Of a stretch of DNA of 64,000 bases, positions 6,927 through 13,788 are shown piece by piece (the stretch's first letter is position 1; each line of letters opens with the position of its first letter). Both the position numbers and the translations under genes were made by a program. The notes under the pieces were generated by a model, which was given only the letters and a program-made list of their open reading frames with translations, was not told the origin of the DNA and did not search any database. Source of the DNA: an uncultured Eubacteriales bacterium (lineage in GTDB: Bacteria; Bacillota; Clostridia; Oscillospirales; Acutalibacteraceae); assembly GCA_934454125.1 (NCBI GenBank), contig CAKSFA010000008.1, positions 1-64,000 on the forward strand, read 5' to 3'.

Positions 6927-7343
6927 ATGCTAAATAATGTATCTTTAATGGGACGGCTCGTAGCAGACCCTGAACTCAAACATACACCCAATGACATTGC
7001 TGTTACCAGCTTTGCTATCGCTGTAGACCGTACCTATAAAAACGGCGATGAGCGACAAACTGATTTTTTGGATTTGGTCGCATGGAGAGCTGCCGCCGAA
7101 TTCATCTGTAAATACTTCCGCAAAGGCCAGATGATCGCCGTCCAAGGTTCCATCCAAACCAGAATGTATACCGATAAAGAGGGGGTTAAACGCAAACGCG
7201 TAGAAGTAATTGTAGACAATGCGTACTTTGCAGATTCCAAGAAAAAAGAGGATGCGCCCAAAAAAGAAAAAACTGACACAGCGCCGAAAGACCCTGAACC
7301 GGAAAAGGAATCTCCGGAAAAAGAACAAGGGCGCAGGTGGTAA
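6927..7343 (+). CDS. ssb: Single-stranded DNA-binding protein
   Basis: 138 residues. SSB coats and protects single-stranded DNA during replication, repair and conjugative entry. An OB-fold spans residues 1 to about 105 (LMGRLVADPELKHT, VTSFAIAVDR, FLDLVAWRAAAEFI, KGQMIAVQGSIQTR). The tail is Lys/Glu/Pro-rich and ends in GRRW instead of the usual acidic DDDxPF tip that recruits partner proteins, so partner binding may differ. AATGAGGT (6913-6920) lies 6 bp before the ATG. It is an element-borne copy within the transfer operon, not the chromosomal gene next to rpsF and rpsR. Confidence 0.93.
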   Translation: MLNNVSLMGRLVADPELKHTPNDIAVTSFAIAVDRTYKNGDERQTDFLDLVAWRAAAEFICKYFRKGQMIAVQGSIQTRMYTDKEGVKRKRVEVIVDNAYFADSKKKEDAPKKEKTDTAPKDPEPEKESPEKEQGRRW

Positions 7344-7355
7344 AGGAGTGTGCCT

Positions 7356-7664
7356 ATGGCGAAGTTTAAAAACTCTTTTGTAACGAAACACAAAGAAGAT
7401 GAAAAACAGCTCAGAGAGCAGCAGAGATTAAAAGAAAAACACCATATTGCCGATGATGTTGTGGTTGTAGAAAAAAGTAATATGACAAAGTTTGCCGCGA
7501 AGTTGGTGGTGCGGCTGGTAAAGCTTATTGCCACATTATGTTTACTCACATTGGCTGCAATTGGTCTGACCTGCTTAATATATCCCGATACAAGAGAGGC
7601 GTTTCTTGCGATTTTCGGGCAAGTGATCAGCGACGCCGAAACCATGATTACAACATCAGCATAA
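7356..7664 (+). CDS. Small single-pass membrane protein, function unknown
   Basis: 102 residues and no recognised family. Residues 1-45 are charged and hydrophilic, probably helical (KHKEDEKQLREQQRLKEKHH). One membrane segment runs from about 57 to 80 (LIATLCLLTLAAIGLTCLIY), with a short tail after it. ATG at 7356 has AAAGGAG (7342-7348) 7 bp upstream. It begins 12 bp after ssb and is the last gene before a strong terminator, so it belongs to the mob-T4CP-primase-tadZ-like-ssb operon. A role at the membrane during transfer is possible but not shown. Confidence 0.6.
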   Translation: MAKFKNSFVTKHKEDEKQLREQQRLKEKHHIADDVVVVEKSNMTKFAAKLVVRLVKLIATLCLLTLAAIGLTCLIYPDTREAFLAIFGQVISDAETMITTSA

Positions 7665-7670
7665 AAACAA

Positions 7671-7716
7671 AAAGAAAAGCAACCAAACTCCTTGCACGGA
7701 ACGGTTGCTTTTCTTT
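7671..7716 (+). terminator. Terminator of the transfer operon
   Basis: A 14-bp perfect stem AAAGAAAAGCAACC / GGTTGCTTTTCTTT ends in a T-rich run. The symmetry would also work on the minus strand. Confidence 0.9.
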
Positions 7717-7761
7717 GTCGGCCACCACACCGACAAATTTAAATTGTCAAATAAAAGAAAC

Positions 7762-7777
7762 CTCAACTATGAGGTAA
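7762..7777. promoter_or_regulatory. Small inverted repeat upstream of the HTH gene
   Basis: ACCTCA-ACTA-TGAGGT followed by a T-rich stretch. It lies between two near-identical ATTGTCAAAyAAAA segments (about 7743 and 7803). It may be an operator for the downstream HTH protein or a weak terminator. Confidence 0.35.
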
Positions 7778-7829
7778 CCTTATTTTATCATTAAAAAATT
7801 ATATTGTCAAACAAAAAGGAGAATGAACT

Positions 7830-8624
7830 ATGAATTATTTTTTATGCAACACCGCTGCACTACAAGCTGACCTCACCAAATCTACATTTGCAGTTTATCA
7901 ATACCTTGCAATGGCTGCAGACAACAAAACCCGCAAAAGCTGGCCAAGTGTACCTACCATCGCTGCTAAAATCGGGGTGTCTACTAAAACCGTAACCCGT
8001 GCTACCAAGGAGCTGGCCGCAAAAGAGCTAATTGAGATTGTTCCGCGCTTTCGCAAAAACGGCAGCCAAACCTCTAATTACTATATCCTAAAAGATACCA
8101 AGGAAAACACCCGTACCTACGCCTGCAAAACACAGGCAGCGCAGGTGGCCTTAACTGGCACAGAGCAAAAGGTATACCACTGCCTGTCTGCAAGAGCTGG
8201 AAAAAAAGACGAATGCTACCCGTCCGCAAAGCAGATTGCAGCCGATTGTAAAATCAGCGTATCTACTGTTTGGCGGTGTGTAAAAAAATTGACCGCAACG
8301 GCACTCATCACTGTACGTCGTCAATGGCGCAGTATCAATGATAAGCTTGCAAACAGCAAAAACCGCTATCTCTTAACAACACCCAAATGCGATACAATTT
8401 CCACCTGCCCTACAAAAATTTCCGCATTTACATATATCTTATCGTTTATTTTTTCCTTTTTGTCCCTCCCCCTTATGTCATGCGTGTCCCCCCCACGAAC
8501 TATGAAAAGAATGAACTATAGCCTTAAAAAAGGAAGATCTATATGCTCTAAGTTAATTAAGAGATCTATACTATGGCACAACTGCGCTCTTTTTTCAAAA
8601 CACAGAAATCGCAGTTTGAAATAA
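7830..8624 (+). CDS. Double winged-helix (HTH_36-type) DNA-binding protein
   Basis: 264 residues. Two helix-turn-helix units are visible: WPSVPTIAAKIGVSTKTVTRATKELAAKELI (about 37-67) and CYPSAKQIAADCKISVSTVWRCVKKLTATALI (about 130-161). Tandem HTH_36 proteins of mobile elements act as replication initiators or regulators. The last 80 residues (after KNRYLLTTP) are low in recognisable structure, rich in Ser/Pro/aromatics, and may be spacer read in frame rather than a domain. The start follows AAAAAGGAG (7816-7824) by 5 bp. It stands alone after the operon terminator. Which of the two roles applies cannot be decided from sequence. Confidence 0.7.
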   Translation: MNYFLCNTAALQADLTKSTFAVYQYLAMAADNKTRKSWPSVPTIAAKIGVSTKTVTRATKELAAKELIEIVPRFRKNGSQTSNYYILKDTKENTRTYACKTQAAQVALTGTEQKVYHCLSARAGKKDECYPSAKQIAADCKISVSTVWRCVKKLTATALITVRRQWRSINDKLANSKNRYLLTTPKCDTISTCPTKISAFTYILSFIFSFLSLPLMSCVSPPRTMKRMNYSLKKGRSICSKLIKRSILWHNCALFSKHRNRSLK

Positions 8625-8655
8625 ATAATGCCCCTTTTTCTCTTTCAGGCTTTAT

Positions 8656-8684
8656 TTGACTTTGCACTACGGAAATAATAAAAT
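8656..8684 (+). promoter_or_regulatory. Promoter of the second Fic gene
   Basis: TTGACT (8656-8661), a 17-bp spacer and TAAAAT (8679-8684), placed 33 bp upstream of the Fic start. Confidence 0.7.
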
Positions 8685-8716
8685 AAAGATATCCCTGCAT
8701 GAAACGAGGTGTCAAA

Positions 8717-9490
8717 ATGAACATTACGGATCTTATAAAAAATAACCATGATTATTTTCAAGACTTTATTTCCCGTTCTACTTATCATTCTAACGCAATA
8801 GAGGGAAATACGCTTTCTTATGCCGAAACACACGCAATTTTATGGAATGACAACAGCTTCAAAATCTCGGCAGAACCAAGAGAATGGTATGAAGCCATCA
8901 ATCATAAGCATGCCCTTAGCTATGTTATCGAGCAAGCCTCTTGCAACGAACCTTTATCCGAAACAATGATTAAAAAAATTGGCATTATGATTAACAAAGG
9001 AATCAAAGAAATTGATGGGTACCGTAAAATACAGGTGCTCATAAAAGGTGCTGAGCATATGCCACCTGCTGCCAATATGGTACAGCAGCATATGATGCAC
9101 TTCATAGACAACTACAATCACACATGCTACAGCAGTGTATTTGAAAAAATTGCTCGCAATCACATTTTATTTGAACAAATACACCCTTTCGAAGATGGCA
9201 ATGGTCGCACCGGCAGACTGCTGATTAATTTTGAACTTTTAAAAAACAATTTGGCGCCGATCGTCATCCCAAAAGAAGAACGCATACAATACTTCAAACT
9301 GCTTGCTCAAAATAACGATACAGAGCTAGCTGATTATTTTTATAAGCTTAGTGTAATAGAACAGGAAAGAATTCAGCAATTTGAAATGAATTCGGAATAT
9401 AAGATTGCACAGGAAGCTTATGACGACTATGCCGAACATGGCAAAGAAAGCAAACGAATCGAAAAATCATTAGAAGAACTTGAACTATGA
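8717..9490 (+). CDS. Fic domain protein with antitoxin-like C-terminal tail
   Basis: 257 residues. The catalytic loop HPFEDGNGRTGR is intact (about 156-167), and an inhibitory motif SNAIEG lies near 25-30, so AMP-transfer activity held in check by the N-terminal helix is likely. It is only distantly similar to the first Fic protein at 620. The last 31 residues (EYKIAQEAYDDYAEHGKE...LEELEL) resemble the C-terminus of the ribbon-helix-helix protein encoded just downstream (EYDIAVTNEAYKEYL...WRELELDKI). ATG at 8717 is chosen for CGAGGTG about 6 bp upstream. Whether the downstream gene is its regulator is not known. Confidence 0.85.
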   Translation: MNITDLIKNNHDYFQDFISRSTYHSNAIEGNTLSYAETHAILWNDNSFKISAEPREWYEAINHKHALSYVIEQASCNEPLSETMIKKIGIMINKGIKEIDGYRKIQVLIKGAEHMPPAANMVQQHMMHFIDNYNHTCYSSVFEKIARNHILFEQIHPFEDGNGRTGRLLINFELLKNNLAPIVIPKEERIQYFKLLAQNNDTELADYFYKLSVIEQERIQQFEMNSEYKIAQEAYDDYAEHGKESKRIEKSLEELEL

Positions 9491-9550
9491 GCAATGTGCC
9501 ATATTGAAAAATTTACCTTTGTGTATTGCAGATAAGGAGTGATGGTTACA

Positions 9551-9781
9551 GTGATTATATCCTTAAAACTGAACAATGATGATGCAGCCCTTTTTAAAAA
9601 ATATGCAAAGATGCATAATATGTCCTTGTCTGACTTCATCAGAAATGCTGTACTTGAAAAAATTGAAGATGAATACGACATTGCTGTCACAAACGAAGCC
9701 TATAAAGAGTATTTAGATTGCGGTTGTAAATCTACTCCGGTTGCGGATTTTTGGAGGGAGTTAGAACTAGATAAAATATAA
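9551..9781 (+). CDS. Ribbon-helix-helix antitoxin-like protein (RelB/DUF6290-type)
   Basis: 76 residues. The start IISLKLNNDDAALFKKYAKMHNMSLSDFIRNAVLEKIEDEYD is a typical RHH DNA-binding fold as found in RelB/DinJ-like antitoxins, followed by a toxin-binding-type tail. No RelE/ParE toxin gene follows; the only candidate partner is the Fic gene 60 bp upstream. GTG at 9551 gives the usual short N-terminus; ATG at 9542 almost touches the AAGGAG site (9534-9539) and remains an alternative. Similar segments AAATTTACCTTT...TATTGCA flank the gene on both sides. It could autoregulate the locus. Confidence 0.75.
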   Translation: MIISLKLNNDDAALFKKYAKMHNMSLSDFIRNAVLEKIEDEYDIAVTNEAYKEYLDCGCKSTPVADFWRELELDKI

Positions 9782-9843
9782 GTGCATTCACAACCACCGA
9801 AGAGAAATATATTAAAAAATTTACCTTTTGTAAATAAAAGGTA

Positions 9844-9871
9844 TTGCAATTTCTAAGATATATAGTATAAT
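9844..9871 (+). promoter_or_regulatory. Strong promoter upstream of an RNA gene
   Basis: TTGCAA (9844-9849), a 16-bp spacer and a perfect TATAAT (9866-9871). No open reading frame with a ribosome-binding site follows. Confidence 0.75.
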
Positions 9872-9877
9872 ATAATT

Positions 9878-10062
9878 GGTAAAATAAAAAGCACCGATAG
9901 CCCTGCTTTGAACCGGAAATTCAAAACAAGGCTTGCGCCGGAAGAAGTACACACATACTCTCCGACTGATCAATGCCTCATGGGTGTGATTGTATCACAC
10001 TTTGAGATATTATTCAAGTTGTAGGGATTCGCACTTCTTCTGAGGTGCGAATTTCTGTTTTA
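9878..10062 (+). ncRNA. Structured small RNA of unknown family, about 185 nt
   Basis: Bounded by the promoter at 9844-9871 and an intrinsic terminator at 10027-10061. Predicted stems: P1 CCCTGC/GTAGGG (9901-9906 with 10021-10026), P2 TTTGAA/TTCAAA (9907-9912 with 9920-9925), P3 GGCTTG/CAATGCC (9930-9935 with 9971-9977) holding an irregular hairpin, and P4 GTGTGAT/ATCACAC (9984-9990 with 9994-10000). P1 abuts the terminator stem, giving a multi-branch junction like a riboswitch or a free-standing regulatory RNA. Length is near that of 6S RNA, but I cannot confirm the 6S central bubble. No gene follows on this strand. Confidence 0.55.
10027..10061 (+). terminator. Terminator of the structured RNA
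   Basis: ATTCGCAC / GTGCGAAT (10027-10034 with 10045-10052) with a 10-nt loop, then TTTCTGTTTT. Confidence 0.8.
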
Positions 10063-10083
10063 CCACCTTGTACCTTGACAAAC

Positions 10084-10450
10084 TATAAGCCATATGAACA
10101 ATGAACATTGGCATATTATAAGCCAAGACAAATATTCAGCCCCAACTGAATATTTGTGCAGACTTACAATCTGGCTTATACATAGCGGTTGTATCATAGT
10201 AGCGGCAGCTCTCCGAGCCAACAGGTGTAGATTGGTACCCTGCACTGCGCCGGACAAAGCGCGCCAGACGATGTCTAATCCCCGGTGAGAGGGAATGCCC
10301 GCCAAGGCAGTGATACAACTGAGCTGCATATTAAGGAGCAGCAAAAATAGCTCTATGGTAGACACGCTTGTTGTTTATCATAGAGCGAAGCACTCAAAAC
10401 AAATTGAATGTTTCGCTCTATGATAATCGCAAAAGTCTATCACGATTATC
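10084..10450. other. Hairpin cascade between the small RNA and tRNA-Ala
   Basis: No gene is present. Two direct copies of TATAAGCCA (10084, 10117) can each pair with TGGCTTATA (10172-10180). A 12-bp perfect hairpin lies at 10128-10157. GTTGTATCA/TGATACAAC (10188-10196 with 10311-10319) closes a GC-rich, about 130-nt branched fold. GCTCTATGGTA (10350-10360) competes with TTCGCTCTATGATAA (10412-10426) for TTATCATAGAGCGAA (10375-10389), and GATAATCG (10422-10429) pairs with CGATTATC (10443-10450). Strand is undecided. Confidence 0.6.
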
Positions 10451-10458
10451 AAAAGGTA

Positions 10459-10534
<76 letters not shown>

Positions 10535-10546
10535 GAAGCTTTAGAG

Positions 10547-10575
10547 ATTATAACATATTCTTCAAACAAAAGCAA
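10547..10575 (-). promoter_or_regulatory. Promoter of tRNA-Ala
   Basis: On the minus strand: TTGCTT, a 17-bp spacer, then TATAAT at 10552-10547, 13 bp before the tRNA 5' end. Confidence 0.75.
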
Positions 10576-10592
10576 GGGGACTTATACAATTT

Positions 10593-11291
10593 TTATGTAT
10601 TTTCCAAATCCAGTGGATGATGAAAAAAACGCACCGCAATAAAAAAATAGTAAGCACACAATACAATATACAGTAGAGAAAGAATCATGTAAACATATGC
10701 ACGATGCTCCAAAAACAACCAACCGCCCAGCAATGCCCCACAAAAAAACATCACAATATTAATCACATTAAGCAAAAATCGTAGCAAATATCCCCGATGC
10801 CCTCGGCAAATTTTACCAAAATAAATGCCTGCATCTGTAAAACATCCCGAAACATGGCTGGCGCGCAATTTGAGTCTCCGGTGTGTTAAAAAACCATTTT
10901 GTAACCCAGCAAAAAAGGCACAGTAATAATTCAAATAATCTGAATGGTGCAAAACAACCTCCAAGATCCATAAAGCGATTCCGCCGGCTAGCAACACAAA
11001 TCCATAAGAGAACTTCAAAATAAAATAATCCTCATGATTAATAAAGCCTGCAATAAAAGCGCCAAGAAAAAAAGATAACACGATCGCCAGAAGGGCAGCG
11101 CAAGTTTGAAAATCCAACTCCAGCAGAGACAAGGCAATTTTGCTCCAATTTCCGGTTTGATGCGTACCACCGTAACTAAAGCGCAAAAAAATGGTTGCGT
11201 TGATAAAACCACACAACAGCGTCATGGAAAAAGCCAAAACGCGTAAAAACAAAAAATGATTTCTGGCAAAGGTTTGATAAGGGGTTTGCAT
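10593..11291 (-). CDS. DUF1275 (YoaK-like) membrane protein
   Basis: 232 residues with about six membrane segments. It matches the DUF1275 family: an N-terminal LRVLAFSMTLLCGFINATIF followed by GTHQTGNWSKIAL, and the LQNGFLTHRRLKLRASHVSGCFTDAG signature in the middle. The biochemical role of this family is not settled; members are sometimes annotated as permease-like. ATG at 11291 has AAAGGAGACG 6 bp upstream, so an upstream extension of 29 residues is discarded. It is the first chromosomal gene after tRNA-Ala and a single-gene unit in this view. Confidence 0.85.
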   Translation of the reverse strand: MQTPYQTFARNHFLFLRVLAFSMTLLCGFINATIFLRFSYGGTHQTGNWSKIALSLLELDFQTCAALLAIVLSFFLGAFIAGFINHEDYFILKFSYGFVLLAGGIALWILEVVLHHSDYLNYYCAFFAGLQNGFLTHRRLKLRASHVSGCFTDAGIYFGKICRGHRGYLLRFLLNVINIVMFFCGALLGGWLFLEHRAYVYMILSLLYIVLCAYYFFIAVRFFHHPLDLENT

Positions 11292-11396
11292 GGTAGCGTC
11301 TCCTTTTTGTGTAATTAAAAGCAAAGGCATATCGTTAGCGTATGCACAGCGTGATAAAAAAAGAACAGCGCACCGCATACAAGGTGCGCTGCTGTG

Positions 11397-12677
11397 CTAC
11401 GTCTTACGAACACTGATATTAACCCGATACGAACCAAATATCCATGCATCCCCTGCATCTGAACGAACAGAAAGTGTAACTGGCACTGCTGTATAACCCG
11501 TAACAGTAACCGTACTCATATCAATATCTGCAGAGATATTGCTAACCTGAATATCATCAATGATACTCTTTGGAGCCACCACGGTAACACTCAGCGAACG
11601 TGTAGTAACTGTTGCCGTTCTACCGGAATCTAAATTCTGAATACTAAAATTGCTGATATTCAGCGTCTTTGTGGTATAGTCGCTTAAATCAAACTCAACA
11701 GTTGCTTTCGTAACATTACTTAAATTCTGCACCCCTTCCGGCAAACTGATGTCCATTTCGACGGTATTGGATTCCGGAGAGATTTTGCTAAGATCCAACT
11801 CGCCCAAACTAACCTCTGAGAGATTCGCAATTCGATCATCACTGGCACCAACATCCAGCGTCTCAGGTGTAATTTTAATCTTGCTTTTATCCAAATCAAA
11901 ATTAGAGGGTTGATTTTTATATCTAAACGTAACAGGCAGCTCTTTACGACTAAGAACAGTCAAAGTAACCTCTACCCGCTCTGCCGATAAAGTAATTCGG
12001 CTATCTTGAATTAAGACCCCTTGTGCGTCATACAGATTAATTCTGGTAGAAAATGTCTTCGTTTCCTGCAGAGTCTCCCGCACATCATATTCAACCACAG
12101 CTTTTGCAACACGATTAATCACTGTTTCTGGACCAGACAGTTTCACCGATGAAGTCGAAAGCTCCGGTGCTGCAATATAGCGATTCTCCGCAGCAGTATA
12201 ATTGATTTTACTTTCAATTGGCAGTGTAGTTTCTTTCACTTTATCAATATCTGCCACAACCGTGCCTGGTTCTATCGAAACAACTTCATAATCTGTAAGC
12301 TGACCTCTTTTTACTGCAACCAAATTAAACGTGTATTCTCCTGCACCCGAAACCGAAGAAACCTCCTGCGCAACCACTTGAATGTCAGTGCTTTTAATTT
12401 GGTTGACAGTAAGACTATTACCCTTCACCGAAACACGCGCTTTGGTTTCATTTTGTCCATATACCTTATATCCTTGTTCCAACGCACTATCAGACAACTG
12501 AACTGTAATCGGCACATCATAAATAATGCGAGGACGTTCATTCGTATTAAGTGTTGCCATAATAAACCACAAAATAACAGCAGCTAAAATTGAAAAAATC
12601 AATACAAAGCGGTCATTGCCAAACAAACGTGCAAGACCGGTCCCCTTTTTCTTTTTCGTATGATGTTGTTGATTCAT
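11397..12677 (-). CDS. cdaR: YbbR-domain regulator of diadenylate cyclase
   Basis: 426 residues. CdaR-type proteins are membrane-anchored, expose repeated YbbR domains outside the cell and modulate CdaA. A cytoplasmic Lys-rich start (TKKKKGTGLARLF) is followed by one membrane helix (about 25-42, FVLIFSILAAVILWFIMATL) and about four repeats of roughly 80 residues with the conserved pattern of paired beta strands (P(I/V)TVxLS, LPVTFRYKNQP). Its ATG overlaps the cdaA stop by 4 bp, so the two are translationally coupled. glmM, the usual third gene, is not next to it. Confidence 0.9.
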   Translation of the reverse strand: MNQQHHTKKKKGTGLARLFGNDRFVLIFSILAAVILWFIMATLNTNERPRIIYDVPITVQLSDSALEQGYKVYGQNETKARVSVKGNSLTVNQIKSTDIQVVAQEVSSVSGAGEYTFNLVAVKRGQLTDYEVVSIEPGTVVADIDKVKETTLPIESKINYTAAENRYIAAPELSTSSVKLSGPETVINRVAKAVVEYDVRETLQETKTFSTRINLYDAQGVLIQDSRITLSAERVEVTLTVLSRKELPVTFRYKNQPSNFDLDKSKIKITPETLDVGASDDRIANLSEVSLGELDLSKISPESNTVEMDISLPEGVQNLSNVTKATVEFDLSDYTTKTLNISNFSIQNLDSGRTATVTTRSLSVTVVAPKSIIDDIQVSNISADIDMSTVTVTGYTAVPVTLSVRSDAGDAWIFGSYRVNISVRKT

Positions 12678-13555
12678 TTCTTACGCCCCCTTTTTGCAGA
12701 AGGGAACTTCCCTGTTTTTGTCTCTGCTGTAGTAGTCGGAGTCAACAAACGCTGTTCCAACTCCGTTTTCAATGTCTCACCTGTAAAATTACGCGCCAGA
12801 ACTCCTTGTCTCGCAACAGAAATCTGCCCAGTTTCTTCCGAAACAACAACAACAAGTGCATCAGAAAGCTCGCTCATGCCCAAAGCAGCACGGTGACGTG
12901 TACCCAAACTGGCACTAACAGTATCGCTTTGTGTTAGTGGCAAAATGCACCCCGCGGCATATACGATGCCATCCCGAATAATCAAAGCACCATCATGCAA
13001 GGGAGCCTTATTAAAAAAGATATTACCGATGATCTGCGCACTAGGCTCTGCGTTGAGCACTGTTCCAGTTTCAATGATATCTCCCAATCTGGTCTGCATT
13101 TCAAATACAATCAGAGCACCCATTTTCAAATGCTGCAACTCAACCACAGCCTCTGTCGTTGCAGTAATACAGCGTCGCACACGCAACTGACTTTCTTCAC
13201 TGTTGCGTGTAAAATTACCCAGTGACCAATACTTGCTTCCGATTCCTTTGCGACCAAGTTGTGTTAGAGCACGGCGAATCTCCGGCTGAAACAGCACAAT
13301 AATCGCAATAACACCAAATTGAAAAATATAACTTAAAATATTGCTAACCATGTACAGCTGCAAATAAAATGCCGCTGCCCATACAACACAAAGAATCAGT
13401 AACCCCTTGATCAGTTGTTCTGCATGAGTTTCTCTCACCAGTTTAATGGCATTATACAGCACAAAAGAGACTAAAATAATATCCAGCGCGTCTGTAACCT
13501 GAAACGACTTGACCAAGCCTAAAAAGGTATCCCACGCATTTGATAAAAAACCCAT
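12674..13555 (-). CDS. cdaA: Diadenylate cyclase, membrane-bound CdaA type
   Basis: 293 residues. It makes cyclic di-AMP from two ATP, the messenger for potassium and osmotic balance in Firmicutes. Three membrane helices occupy about residues 20-95. The DAC domain follows, with DGA (188-190) in PLHDGALIIRDG and RHR (220-222) in LGTRHRAALG, both catalytic signatures. The length fits the family (about 270-290). It is the first gene of an operon with cdaR, transcribed from a promoter at 13662-13634. Confidence 0.96.
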   Translation of the reverse strand: MGFLSNAWDTFLGLVKSFQVTDALDIILVSFVLYNAIKLVRETHAEQLIKGLLILCVVWAAAFYLQLYMVSNILSYIFQFGVIAIIVLFQPEIRRALTQLGRKGIGSKYWSLGNFTRNSEESQLRVRRCITATTEAVVELQHLKMGALIVFEMQTRLGDIIETGTVLNAEPSAQIIGNIFFNKAPLHDGALIIRDGIVYAAGCILPLTQSDTVSASLGTRHRAALGMSELSDALVVVVSEETGQISVARQGVLARNFTGETLKTELEQRLLTPTTTAETKTGKFPSAKRGRKK

Positions 13556-13633
13556 TCGTTTTCGTCCTTCCTTGCAGGATGTCTCCTGCTTCCGTTTGGC
13601 AAATCGGTTCCGGTTCGGAACATATCTTTGTTT

Positions 13634-13662
13634 ATTCTAGCACAAATATTTATAATCTGCAA
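13634..13662 (-). promoter_or_regulatory. Promoter of cdaA-cdaR
   Basis: On the minus strand: TTGCAG, a 17-bp spacer ending in TGC, then TAGAAT (13639-13634). The -10 is of the extended type. Confidence 0.7.
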
Positions 13663-13699
13663 TGCTTCACAGAGTTGAAAAATAGTGGAGAAATACCGT

Positions 13700-13734
13700 T
13701 TAAAAATAAAAAGGGCAGCGATTTCTAGCTGCCG
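13700..13734 (-). terminator. Terminator after the desulfurase gene
   Basis: Minus-strand stem GGCAGC / GCTGCC with an 8-nt loop, then CTTTTTATTTTT. Confidence 0.8.
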
Positions 13735-13788
13735 TTCCTCTCTTCAATCCTGCCGCATCTTTTTTCGCACAAAACCTAGAAGCTCTTA

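Noticed and set aside
9878..10062. Firm assignment as 6S RNA
   Set aside because: Length and promoter-to-terminator layout fit, but I could not identify the large central bubble by eye.
10060..10365. 101-residue minus-strand open frame
   Set aside because: Lies in the hairpin cascade downstream of tRNA-Ala, with no ribosome-binding site and no recognisable domain.
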